Assembly (NCBI RefSeq): GCF_965204195.1
Contig: NZ_OZ241975.1
Location: 1-64,000 of the forward strand
Direction: 5' to 3'
DNA: 64,000 bases
Source of the DNA: Poriferisodalis sp965204195
GTDB lineage: Bacteria > Actinomycetota > Acidimicrobiia > Acidimicrobiales > Poriferisodalaceae
Under the pieces are notes generated by a model. That model searched no databases. It was given only the letters and a program-made list of their open reading frames with translations, and had not been told where the DNA came from. Shown here one piece after another: positions 47,500 to 55,817 of the stretch (within the stretch, counting starts at the first letter, position 1; the number at the start of each line of letters is the position of its first letter). The position numbers and the translations under genes were made by a program.

Positions 47500-47916
47500 A
47501 TGTCATTGCGCGTCGCAGCCACGGTTGCGGCAGCAGGAATCGTCGGTGCTGCTGTTCGCTGGAGCGTCGCCACGCAGATCGACGACAACTGGGCGCTGCT
47601 CATCGTCAACGTGATCGGCTGCGGCGTTGTCGGCTGGGCCACCGCCCGGCACGAGCGGGCCCGGCACCGCAGGCTCGTTCAGCCCGGCATCGGCAGCGCC
47701 AGCCGAAATGCCGCCGGCCCGGCGCCCGGGCTCACGGCCGGCTTCTGCGGGGCGCTGACCAGCATGTCGGCGCTCGCACTGCAGCTCGCGCGGCACCTCG
47801 ACGACGGCCGCATCGCGACAGCGGGGGCATGGCTCGGCCTGACGGCTGCGGCGTGCACTGCTGCGTTTGTGATGAGCCACCTCGCTGTCGTATTCGCCTA
47901 CGGCAGACGGCCATGA
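47500..47916 (+). CDS. crcB: CrcB/Fluc fluoride channel subunit 1
   Basis: 138 residues with four membrane helices. Family motifs are GAAVRW near the N-terminus, NVIGCGVVGW in helix 2 and TAGFCGALTSMSALALQL in helix 3. These form the fluoride pore with the conserved Asn and the Gly/Thr/Ser turn. The Fluc dimer exports fluoride passively. The gene overlaps the next crcB by 4 nt (ATGA), as expected for a two-gene heterodimer. No fluoride riboswitch was recognised upstream. Confidence 0.87.
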   Translation: MSLRVAATVAAAGIVGAAVRWSVATQIDDNWALLIVNVIGCGVVGWATARHERARHRRLVQPGIGSASRNAAGPAPGLTAGFCGALTSMSALALQLARHLDDGRIATAGAWLGLTAAACTAAFVMSHLAVVFAYGRRP

Positions 47917-48242
47917 CGGTGCTGGCCACAGCGGTCGGTTTCGGCGTGGCAGCCGCTATCGGCACGTTGCTCCGCTGGCGAGCGAGCACCACGCTCGGGC
48001 CGGGCGGGACGCTGCTCATCAACATCACCGGAGCCTTCGCACTCGGCCTGCTCGCAAGCACGTCAGGCGCAGCCGCCACCATCGTGGGCACAGCGGGCCT
48101 CGGAGCCCTCACCACGGTGTCGGGCATCTTCCCCGAGAGCGCACGTCTCATGCGGGCCAGCCCGCTGCTGGCACTCGGTTACGTCTCGCTCACCATCAGC
48201 GGCGCAACCGCCGCCGCCACGCTCGGCCTCCGACTCGTCTAG
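47913..48242 (+). CDS. crcB: CrcB/Fluc fluoride channel subunit 2
   Basis: 109 residues with four membrane helices. Motifs are IGTLLRWRAS, LLINITGAFALGLL and AGLGALTTVSGI, equivalent to those of subunit 1 and forming the second half of the antiparallel dimer. It starts within the stop codon of subunit 1. It is shorter than the partner, mainly in the helix 2-3 loop, and is likely the last gene of the 45-48 kb run. Confidence 0.87.
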   Translation: MTVLATAVGFGVAAAIGTLLRWRASTTLGPGGTLLINITGAFALGLLASTSGAAATIVGTAGLGALTTVSGIFPESARLMRASPLLALGYVSLTISGATAAATLGLRLV

Positions 48243-48268
48243 CGCTAGCCAGCCGGCCGGCCCGAGGT

Positions 48269-49522
48269 TCAGGCGGGGGCGGGAATCTCGGTGAAGTTGA
48301 GCCAGGGGTGGAGCACGTCTGGCACCGCGATGGAGCCGTCGGGTCGCTGGTGGTTCTCCATGATGAACACGAGCGTGCGGCCGACGGCGCATGCCGTGCC
48401 GTTCAGGGTGTGGACCAGTCCTTGGCCGTCGGGGTCGAACCAGCGAGTGCCGAGGCGGCGGGCCGAATAGTCGGTGTAGTTCGAGCATGACGTGACCTCG
48501 CGGTAGGCACGCTCGGACGGCAGCCACACCTCGAGGTCGTACTTCTTGGCCGCTGCGGCGCCTAGGTCGCCGGCCGCCACGTTGATGACCCGGTAGGGCA
48601 GGTCGAGCGAGCCGACGATCTCCTCCTGGATGGCGCGCAACGCCTCCAGCTCGTCCCAACTCGTGTCCGAGTCGCTAAACGAGAACATCTCCACCTTGTC
48701 GAACTGGTGCACCCGGAAGATGCCGCGGGTGTCCTTGCCGTACGTGCCGGCCTCGCGCCGGAAGCACGATGAGAACCCGGCATAGCGCAGCGGCAGCCCG
48801 GTCCGGTCCAGCCGCTCGCCGCGGTGCAAGCCCGCCAGCGCCACCTCCGACGTGCCGATCAGGAACAGGTCGTCGCCGTCGATCTCGTACACTTGGTGGC
48901 GGTCGGCGGGAAAGAACCCGGCCTCGACCATCATCTCCTCGCGCACGAGCACCGGCGGCACGACAGGCACGAAATCGTTGCGCTCCAGCAGGTCCATCGT
49001 CCACTGCACGAGGGCGAACTCCAGCCGCACCGCCGCGCCCTTGAGGTAGGCGAACCGCGAGCCGCTGTTGCGGGCGCCGCTCTCGGAGTCGACCAAGCCG
49101 GCCAGCGCTCCGATCTCGGCGTGGTCGTGAGCAGGCGGCTCGCCCCGCTCCCCCACCTCACGCACGGTCTCAAAGTGCTCCTCGCCGCCGGACGGCACCT
49201 CGGCCGCGGCCGGGTTGGGAACCTGCAATGCCAGCTCGGTTCGCCGCTCAGCAGCTTCCCGCTCGGAGACCTCTAGGCGTTCCACCTCTTCCTTGAGACG
49301 CGCCGCCTCGGCGATCTTGGCCGGGCGCTCGTCGGGGGCCGCCCGACCGATCTCGCGCGACGCGGCGTTCTGAGCCGCACGCGCCTGCTCAGCCTGGTGG
49401 GTGACTGCCCGCCACGTCTCGTCGGCCGCGAGCACTTCGGTGATGAACTCCGGCGACGCCCCCTTGCGGGCGGCGCCGTCTCGATACGCAGCGTCATCAC
49501 GAAGCCGGCGAAGGTCGATCAC
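48269..49522 (-). CDS. serS: Seryl-tRNA synthetase
   Basis: 417 residues, normal bacterial length. An N-terminal coiled-coil tRNA-binding arm (about 25-105) is followed by the class II catalytic core: PPVLVREEMM (motif 1), the GTSEVALAGLH serine pocket, FRREAGTYGKDTRGIFRVHQFDK (motif 2, in part) and NGTACAVGRTLVFIMENHQ (motif 3). It charges tRNA-Ser with serine and also tRNA-Sec. The latter is relevant because a probable selenoprotein gene lies 2 kb away. Start GTG 49522 is 8 nt after a TAGCTT -10-like box (49536-49531), so the message may be nearly leaderless. Confidence 0.96.
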   Translation of the reverse strand: MIDLRRLRDDAAYRDGAARKGASPEFITEVLAADETWRAVTHQAEQARAAQNAASREIGRAAPDERPAKIAEAARLKEEVERLEVSEREAAERRTELALQVPNPAAAEVPSGGEEHFETVREVGERGEPPAHDHAEIGALAGLVDSESGARNSGSRFAYLKGAAVRLEFALVQWTMDLLERNDFVPVVPPVLVREEMMVEAGFFPADRHQVYEIDGDDLFLIGTSEVALAGLHRGERLDRTGLPLRYAGFSSCFRREAGTYGKDTRGIFRVHQFDKVEMFSFSDSDTSWDELEALRAIQEEIVGSLDLPYRVINVAAGDLGAAAAKKYDLEVWLPSERAYREVTSCSNYTDYSARRLGTRWFDPDGQGLVHTLNGTACAVGRTLVFIMENHQRPDGSIAVPDVLHPWLNFTEIPAPA

Positions 49523-49657
49523 GCCGGGTGAAGCTACCGGCCTCGCATCCGCACGGCGAAGTGAGCCTCGTCACTGACCGGCCGACTGCAGCAGCGCGTG
49601 ACGCGACGGCCCGGTGCGGTGCTTGCGCCAACCGTTGTGGGCCGCGAGGATCGCCGG

Positions 49658-51424
49658 ATGCCTGAACAAGCACCGACCGCCTCCCGGCACATTCGTTTCG
49701 AGGCCGACGACAAGCCTCCGCTGCCGCTCACTGCCGGACTGGGCCTGCAGTTTGCGATTCTGGCCATCGCCGGCGTGGTGCTCACGCCCGCGATCGTCGT
49801 CCGAGCCGCCGGCGGAACTGACGCCTACCTGACGTGGGCCGTGTTCGCCGCCGCAGCGATCAGCGGCATCAGCACGATCCTGCAGGCTGTCCGGTTCGGC
49901 CGCATCGGTGCCGGGTACGTGCTGTTGATGGGCACGTCCGGCGCATTCATCGCCGTCTGCGTCACTGCCCTCACCGACGGCGGGCCGGGCCTGCTCGCCA
50001 GCCTGGTCGTGGCATCCTCGCTGTTCCAGTACCTGCTCGCGGCGAAGCTGTCGCTCTTCCGGCGGCTGCTGACGCCCACCGTGGCGGGCACGGTGGTCAT
50101 GCTCATCGCCGTGACGGTGATGCCGCTCATCTTCGACATGGTGACGGCGTCGCCCGAAGGCAGTGCTGCGGCGAGCGCCCCGTTGAGTGCGCTCGCGGCC
50201 ATGGGCGTCATCGTCGTCATCGCGCTGAAGGCCAAGGGCAGCCTGAGGCTCTGGGCACCGGTCATCGGCATCGTGGCCGGATCGATCGTGGCGGCGCTGT
50301 TCGGGTTGTATGACTTCGACAGGGTTGCTGACGCCGGTTGGATTGGTCTGCCCGACAGCGGCTGGCCCGGCTTCGACTTCTCGTTCGGCGCTGAATTCTG
50401 GGGCTTGCTGCCCGCGTTCATCTTCGTCACGCTCATCGGCGCCGTCGAGACCATCGGCGATTCGGTCGCCATCCAGCGTGTGTCGTGGCGCCGGCCCCGG
50501 GCCGTCGACTACCGGGCCGTGCAGGGCGCCGTGGCCGCTGACGGCACCGGCAACCTGCTGTCGGGATTGGCGGGCACGGTGCCGAACACGACCTATTCCA
50601 CCAGCATCTCCATCACCGAGCTGACTGGCGTGGCTGCGCGCCGGGTAGGCGTGGCCATCGGCATCTCGTTCATCGTGATGGCATTCGTGCCCAAGCTGCT
50701 CGCATTGGTCCTCGCGATCCCCGATGCCGTCGTCGCGGCCTACGCGACTGTCTTGCTGGCGCTGCTGTTCGTGGTGGGCATGAAGATCGTGATCGCCGAC
50801 GCCACCGACTACCGCCGGGGGCTGATTGCAGGCTTCTCGTTCTGGATCGGCGTGGGCTTCCAGAACAACCAGATCTTCCCCGAGTACCTGACGGGCTTTG
50901 CTGGCGGCTTCCTCGAGAACGGCATGACCGCCGGTGGGCTCACCGCCATCGTGCTGACGCTGTTCGATGAGGTCACCCGGGCCCGTCCCCAGCGGTTGCG
51001 CTGCGAGCTGGCGGCATCGGCGTTGCCGCAGGTTCGGGTGTTCGTGGGCCGCTTCGCCGACCGCAACGGCTGGAGCCGAGCGATGTCGGACCGTCTCGAC
51101 GCGGTGGCCGAGGAAGCGCTGTTGACGCTGATCGACGCCGAACGGCCCGCCGACGCCGACGAGGGTCGCAGCTTGCGGTTGACAGCAGGCAAGCAGGACG
51201 GCGGTGCCGTGCTCGAGTTCGTGGCCACCGCGAGCGGGGAGAACATCGAGGACCGGCTCGCTGTGCTGGATGCGCACAGCGTGGAGCGGCCCGTCGAGCG
51301 CGATCTCTCGCTTCGCATGCTGCAGCATCACGCCGCCTCGGTGAATCATCAGCAATATCACGAGGTGGATATCGTGACCGTCCACGTTGACGTGCCCGAT
51401 CCCAGGCTGCTCACCGAGGCGTGA
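49658..51424 (+). CDS. NCS2-family nucleobase permease with C-terminal ATPase-like domain
   Basis: 588 residues from ATG 49658 (GAGG 8 nt upstream); an earlier in-frame start at 49598 adds doubtful sequence. Residues about 20-445 form the membrane permease with 12-14 helices. A glutamate-bearing helix (AVETIGDS) is followed by the motif region VPNTTYSTSISITELTG. In well-known members such as UraA this reads PNTTYGENIG, so the binding Glu and Asn are replaced by Thr and Ser; the substrate may differ. Residues about 455-588 resemble a GHKL/RsbW-type ATPase: RLDAVAEEALLTLI in place of the N-box, a weak SGENIEDRL and a final LRMLQHHAASVNHQQYHEVD. The metal-binding Asn is missing, so it may be a sensor or binding domain. 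The selenoprotein gene follows 31 bp downstream. Confidence 0.8.
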   Translation: MPEQAPTASRHIRFEADDKPPLPLTAGLGLQFAILAIAGVVLTPAIVVRAAGGTDAYLTWAVFAAAAISGISTILQAVRFGRIGAGYVLLMGTSGAFIAVCVTALTDGGPGLLASLVVASSLFQYLLAAKLSLFRRLLTPTVAGTVVMLIAVTVMPLIFDMVTASPEGSAAASAPLSALAAMGVIVVIALKAKGSLRLWAPVIGIVAGSIVAALFGLYDFDRVADAGWIGLPDSGWPGFDFSFGAEFWGLLPAFIFVTLIGAVETIGDSVAIQRVSWRRPRAVDYRAVQGAVAADGTGNLLSGLAGTVPNTTYSTSISITELTGVAARRVGVAIGISFIVMAFVPKLLALVLAIPDAVVAAYATVLLALLFVVGMKIVIADATDYRRGLIAGFSFWIGVGFQNNQIFPEYLTGFAGGFLENGMTAGGLTAIVLTLFDEVTRARPQRLRCELAASALPQVRVFVGRFADRNGWSRAMSDRLDAVAEEALLTLIDAERPADADEGRSLRLTAGKQDGGAVLEFVATASGENIEDRLAVLDAHSVERPVERDLSLRMLQHHAASVNHQQYHEVDIVTVHVDVPDPRLLTEA

Positions 51425-51455
51425 GCGCCGGGTCCACGGTCGAGGGGGTACTCCA

Positions 51456-53237
51456 ATGACCGAACCGTCCTACGACGTCGTGTGGCCTGGAGCGCCCTCA
51501 GGCATCGAGCACCGGGATTTGGCGCCGAGACTCGACACGCTTGAAGGCAAGCGGATCGGGTTCTTGTGGGACTACCTGTTCCGGGGCGACGAGCTGTTCC
51601 CGGTGCTCGAACGCGAGCTCGCTGCTCGCTACGACGGCGTGACGTTCGTGGGCTACGAGACATTCGGCAACACCCACGGCGGCGACGAAGCCGCCGTCAT
51701 CGACCGCCTGCCCGACTCTCTGCGTTCACGAGCTGTCGACGCCGTCGTGTCGGGCATGGGCTGCTGAGGCAGCTGCACGCCCGCCGTGGCGCGGGCAGCA
51801 GTAGCAGCCGAGACCGCGGGGGTGCCGTCGGTCTCGATCGTGTGCGAGAGCTTCGACGGCCAGGCCGTCGCGACCGCAAAGGGGCACGGATTCGAGCAGC
51901 TCCCGCTGGCGATCACCGTGGGCCACGTGGATGCCCAGTCCGCTTCGGATATGGAGAGCAACTTCGTCAATCACACCGTGGACGCCATCGTCGAAGGGCT
52001 GACCGGAACATCTGCCGCACGCAACGGCACGAACGGCCGCGTCGCCCGCAGCGATCCGGCCGAGGGCAACGAGCGCTCGCTCGGCCCCTCCGCGCTCGAC
52101 TCAGCATCGCTCGACCCAGCCCCGTACGACACCGTGGCCAGTGGTTCGGTGGACGACATCAACGACGCCTTCGCCGAGAGGGGATGGTCCGACGGGCTGC
52201 CGATCGTGCCGCCGACGCGGGACCGGGTCGAGCGCTTCCTGGCCGGCTCGGTCTTGGACCCGCAGCAGTCGCTGGGCATCGCCCGAACAACCGGGCGCGA
52301 CATGACCGTGTGGTCGGTGGCAACCAACGCCGTCATGGCGGGCTGCGAGCCGCGGCACATGGGTGTGCTGCTCGCCGCAGCGCGCATCCTGGCCGACCCG
52401 CACTACGGCGCTGAGCACTCGGGCAACACCACCGGCGCCGACGCGCTGATGATCCTCGACGGTCCGAATGCGGCAGCGCTGGGCTTCAACTCCGGCGTCG
52501 GGGCACTGCGCGACGGTGTGCGCGCCAACACCAGCGTCGGCCGCTGGCTGCGGCTCTACCAGCGCAACGTGTTCGGTTTCACTGCGGCCGAGCACGACAA
52601 GTCCACCTTCGGGAACTCGTTCCGCGTGGTGCTGTGCGAAGACGCCACCGCCCTCGCCGACATCGGCTGGGACCCCGTCAGCGCCGAGTTCGGCTTCGGC
52701 CCCGACGACGACGTGCTCACCATGGCCCGCTTCAACAGCGGGGCCATCGTCGGCAGCGCGTTCGGCTCGACCCCCGACGAGATCGTGCCGTACCTTGCCG
52801 ACGGCCTGGCGCGGATCACCGGCTGGGACCTGGGGCACCTGTACGGACTCGGGCGGATGCACTACCGGCCGCTGCTGGTGCTGTCGCCGATCTTGGCGCG
52901 CACCTGCGCGGCGGCCAACGGGACCAAGGCGAACTTGGCCGAGGCGCTCTTCGAGCACGCTCGCATCCCTGCGTGGCGCTTCGAGAAGCTCATCGGCGAG
53001 TGGACCAACTTGGCGGCGGGCCGTCCCCAGCTCACCGATGTCGTCGCCGCCGGCGATCTGCCGTCGCAGTTCGCCGAATCAGACGATCCCGACCGCCTGG
53101 TGCCGATCGTCTCGGAGCCGGCGAAGTTCGTGATCGCGGTCGCAGGCGACGCCAACCGCACCAACGCCTACGCATTCAGCCACGACGGCCCCCACGGCGA
53201 CTACGCCGCCGCCCCCGTCGAGCAGCTCACGTCTTGA
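51456..53237 (+). CDS. UGSC-motif selenoprotein with in-frame TGA (Sec104)
   Basis: Read with TGA 51765-51767 as selenocysteine, one frame runs from ATG 51456 to 53237 (593 residues). The ribosome site GAGGGGG lies 7 nt upstream. Around the TGA the protein reads GMGC-Sec-GSC-TPAVARAA, the signature of the UGSC family in which Sec or Cys heads a CxxC-like redox motif. The N-terminal domain (1-190) has an alpha/beta look (LEGKRIGFLWDYLFRGDELF; THGGDEAAVIDRLPDSL; IVCESFDGQAVATAKGHGF). After a linker, residues about 230-590 form a second domain (WSDGLPIVPPTRDRVERFL; NAVMAGCEPRHMGVLLAAA; NVFGFTAAEHDKSTFGNSF). Without Sec the gene would appear as two ORFs. Redox function is inferred; the substrate is unknown. 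Probable operon with the permease. Confidence 0.85.
51773..51801 (+). promoter_or_regulatory. Bacterial SECIS-like hairpin after the TGA
   Basis: The upper stem GCCCGC (51779-51784) pairs with GCGGGC (51791-51796) around loop CGTGGC. A lower stem CTGC (51773-51776) pairs with GCAG (51798-51801) across a small AC/A internal loop. The upper stem begins 11 nt after the TGA, and the loop has G at its second position. This fits known bacterial SECIS rules for SelB recognition. Confidence 0.75.
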
Positions 53238-53297
53238 ATGGAGTGATTCAGCCGACAGCTGCATCACGACCTGCCTGCCTCGCAAGGCCGCGAACGG

Positions 53298-53389
53298 TGT
53301 CGCAAATCGACATCACATGTTGTTGCAAACCGACATTGTGAGGTGTTGCAAACCGACATCACAGGCTGTTGCAAACCGACATTCCAGAC
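53298..53389 (+). repeat. Four tandem 23-bp iteron-like repeats
   Basis: Copies start at 53298, 53321, 53344 and 53367. The 16-bp core TGTTGCAAACCGACAT is identical in three copies and has two changes in the first; the other 7 bp vary. They end 8 bp before the -10 box of the next gene, so they cover its -35 region. A dedicated DNA-binding regulator is likely. Confidence 0.85.
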
Positions 53390-53409
53390 TCGGCAGCTAC
53401 GCTCGCGGC

Positions 53410-54702
53410 ATGGACGGCTACTTGGAGCGGCTCGCTGACCCGCTGATCGCGGAATTGCTCGAGACGCTGCCGGCTGTGTCGCTGGTCGGCCCGCGGGCGG
53501 CGGGCAAAACAACAACCGCCGTCCGGCACGCCAGCACAGTCATCCATCTCGACCGTCCAGCCGAGGCCGAGGTAGTAGCAGCGGATCCCGATGCAGCGCT
53601 CAAGGGGCTCGCGGAACCCATCCTGCTGGACGAATGGCAGGAGGTGCCCGAAGTTCTCGGGGCGGTGAAGCGCGCGTGTGACCGTGATCGCCGTCCAGGA
53701 CGCTTCATCCTGACCGGATCGGTGCGAGCCGAAACCGATCATCGGACATGGCCGGGCACCGGCAGGGTGACTCGCGTAGAGATGTTCCCGCTGACCGTCG
53801 GCGAACTGTCAGCCTCGACAGCACCCATGCTCGTCGACCGCGTCGTCGAGGGCGGCCCGGCGCTGGCAGCGGTTACCCGCTGGGCAATCGATGGGGTCGG
53901 CAGTTCACCCGCTGAGGGCACCGCTGCCGACCTCCGGGACTACGTGCGGATGGCCATACGAGGCGGGTTCCCGCAAGCGGCGCTCGGCACTCCCGAACGT
54001 GCCCGCCGCCGATGGCTGGATACCTACGCCGCGGAGATCGTCGGCCGCGACGCCGCGCTCGCAGGCAACGGTGTCGACCGCAGCCGGCTGGGACGCTACT
54101 TCGCGGCATACGCCCGTCAATGCGCTCGCATCGTGGACGACTCGCTTCTCTCTACGACCGCAGGCATCGACCGCCGCAGCGCGCATGCGTATCTCGACCT
54201 GCTCGAGCGCATCTATGTGGTCAGCGAACTGCCGGCGTGGTCATCGAATCGCACGAAACGGCTCGTCAAGCGCCCGAAGCGGTTCCTCGTGGATCCTTCG
54301 CTGTTCGCCGCGGCGACTGGCACCACCGAGGCGGGGGTGATGCGCGATGCCGACCTGTTGGGCCGCCTTCTCGAGACGTTCGTCGTCGCTCAGCTTCGAG
54401 CGCAGGCCACTGTCAGCGAGCATCGCTGCACGCTGCATCACCTGCGGCAGCACAACGGTCGACACGAAGTCGATGTCGTGATCGAACTCGACTCCGGGTA
54501 CATCATCGGCATCGAAATCAAGTCCACCGCCGCCCCTTCCCGCCATGACGCCCGACACCTCAGCTGGCTGCGCGACGAGGAAGACGATCGATTTCTCGCG
54601 GGCATTGTTCTTCATACCGGCCTAGGCATCATGCCGTTCGGGGACCGCCTGTGGGCAGCGCCGATCAGCACGCTCTGGTCTTCGCACTCTCCCAGCCCAT
54701 AG
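53410..54702 (+). CDS. DUF4143-type AAA-like ATPase
   Basis: 430 residues. The Walker A motif GPRAAGKTT lies at 27-35 and the Walker B ILLDEWQ at 71-77. Sensor-like FILTGSVRA follows, and the C-terminal half carries the DUF4143 pattern (DLLERIYVVSELPAWSSN; RFLVDPSLF; GRLLETFVVAQLRAQ; HEVDVVIELDSGYIIGIEIK). The last block resembles a nuclease-like IEIK core. Function is unknown; the family is common in genomic islands. TACGCT (53398-53403) is 6 nt before ATG 53410, so the transcript is probably leaderless and controlled from the four repeats. It converges with the oxidase operon after 36 bp. Confidence 0.82.
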   Translation: MDGYLERLADPLIAELLETLPAVSLVGPRAAGKTTTAVRHASTVIHLDRPAEAEVVAADPDAALKGLAEPILLDEWQEVPEVLGAVKRACDRDRRPGRFILTGSVRAETDHRTWPGTGRVTRVEMFPLTVGELSASTAPMLVDRVVEGGPALAAVTRWAIDGVGSSPAEGTAADLRDYVRMAIRGGFPQAALGTPERARRRWLDTYAAEIVGRDAALAGNGVDRSRLGRYFAAYARQCARIVDDSLLSTTAGIDRRSAHAYLDLLERIYVVSELPAWSSNRTKRLVKRPKRFLVDPSLFAAATGTTEAGVMRDADLLGRLLETFVVAQLRAQATVSEHRCTLHHLRQHNGRHEVDVVIELDSGYIIGIEIKSTAAPSRHDARHLSWLRDEEDDRFLAGIVLHTGLGIMPFGDRLWAAPISTLWSSHSPSP

Positions 54703-54738
54703 CGCAACAGCGAGACCGTCGGGCCGGACGGGCGAGGC

Positions 54739-55122
54739 TCAGCAGTCGAGGTTGGGACTGAGGTCGCAGCCGGCTGGGTCGGTCCAGAACAGCATTGAGG
54801 TGCCCATAGCCGCGTAGACCGCGATGGCGAGCACCAGCCCTCCGACGAACATCCACGTGAACAGCTTGTTGTCGAAGCGCAGGTGCATGAAGTAGGCCAC
54901 GACGATCTCGAACTTGACGACCATCAGTATCAGCAGCAACGGCACTTCCAGCGGGCCGACCATGTCAGCGAAGAAGTAGATCAGTACTTCGGCTGCCGTG
55001 AGCACGGCGAGCAGCAGGGCGACCTTGATGTAGCCGAAGTCGCTCAGGCCGTGGTCATGGTCGTCGTGAGCCTCGTCGGAGGGGTGGATCTCTTCGGATG
55101 CGGCTTCGGTGGCGGTGCTCAT
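54739..55122 (-). CDS. Cytochrome c oxidase subunit IV (small membrane subunit)
   Basis: 127 residues. A hydrophilic N-terminus rich in His/Asp (HPSDEAHDDHDHGLSDFGY) is followed by three membrane helices. The middle helix has the family's LLLILMVVKFEIVVAYFMHL pattern. It belongs to the CyoD/CtaF-like group that stabilises the CuB centre during assembly. AGGAAG lies 7 nt upstream. It is the last gene of the oxidase operon. The short C-terminus contains two Cys (AGCDLSPNLDC), unusual for this subunit. Confidence 0.82.
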   Translation of the reverse strand: MSTATEAASEEIHPSDEAHDDHDHGLSDFGYIKVALLLAVLTAAEVLIYFFADMVGPLEVPLLLILMVVKFEIVVAYFMHLRFDNKLFTWMFVGGLVLAIAVYAAMGTSMLFWTDPAGCDLSPNLDC

Positions 55123-55133
55123 CGCTGCACTTC

Positions 55134-55817
55134 CTACGGGATCAGGTAGACGACCGCGAAGATCACGATCCAGACGATGTCGACGAAGTGCCAGTACAGG
55201 CCGATGATCTCGACGGTCTCCGCCCGCTCAGGACCGATGATCCCTCGATTGATCATCGCCCACAGCGTGACCAGCATGATGATGCCCAGCGACACGTGGA
55301 CGCCGTGGAAGCCGGTCAACGTGTAGAAGGCCGACGACGAGATGCTGACGGTGAAGCCGAGGCCTTCCCGGTAGAAGCTCGTGAACTCGTACACCTGACC
55401 GGCGATGAACACGGCACCCTGCGCGGCAGTGGTCAGCAGCCACAGCTTGCAGCGCTCCATCTCGCCCCTGGCGATTGCCGACACCGCGAGCACCATCGTG
55501 AGCGAACTCATCAACAGCACGAACGAGCTCACCGAGGTGAACGGGATGTCGAACAGATCGGCGGCTTTCAGCGACTCCTCGCCCGACAGCGGTCGACGGT
55601 TGCGCAGCAGCAGGTATGTCGAGATCAGCGCCCCGAAGAGCAGGCAATCCGAACCCAGGAAGGTCCACATCGTCAGCTTCTCGTTGGACAGGCTCGTGGT
55701 GGGCGGGACGATCTCGTAGTCATCCCAGTCGGTGCGGGGGTAGGCGATCTGCGGTTCGTCGCCTTCGGCCGGTTCGACGGCGGCTGTCGTGCCGGCGGTC
55801 GTCGGGGTATCAGTCAC
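55134..55817 (-). CDS. ctaE: Cytochrome c oxidase subunit III
   Basis: 227 residues from GTG 55817, which overlaps the end of ctaD by 8 nt. After a hydrophilic N-terminus come five membrane helices. Family features include KLTMWTFLGSDCLLFGALI, the FTGFHGVHV-type loop (TLTGFHGVHVSLG) and the terminal YWHFVDIVWIVIFAVVYL motif. It surrounds subunit I and helps proton uptake and enzyme stability. The frame is open further upstream into ctaD, but the overlap with ctaD makes 55817 the best start. Confidence 0.93.
   Translation of the reverse strand: MTDTPTTAGTTAAVEPAEGDEPQIAYPRTDWDDYEIVPPTTSLSNEKLTMWTFLGSDCLLFGALISTYLLLRNRRPLSGEESLKAADLFDIPFTSVSSFVLLMSSLTMVLAVSAIARGEMERCKLWLLTTAAQGAVFIAGQVYEFTSFYREGLGFTVSISSSAFYTLTGFHGVHVSLGIIMLVTLWAMINRGIIGPERAETVEIIGLYWHFVDIVWIVIFAVVYLIP

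Noticed and set aside
49571..51385. 604-residue minus-strand frame opposite the permease gene
   Set aside because: Composition is dominated by Gln/Arg/His/Asp as expected from the antisense of a membrane protein gene; the plus strand encodes a clear NCS2 permease.
51765..51767. Reading the TGA as a simple stop or as a pseudogene mutation
   Set aside because: The flanking C-x-GSC motif, immediate same-frame continuation and SECIS-like hairpin are better explained by selenocysteine.
53298..53389. CRISPR array
   Set aside because: The repeats are 23 bp end to end, with only 7 variable bases and no spacers or cas genes; they overlap a promoter.
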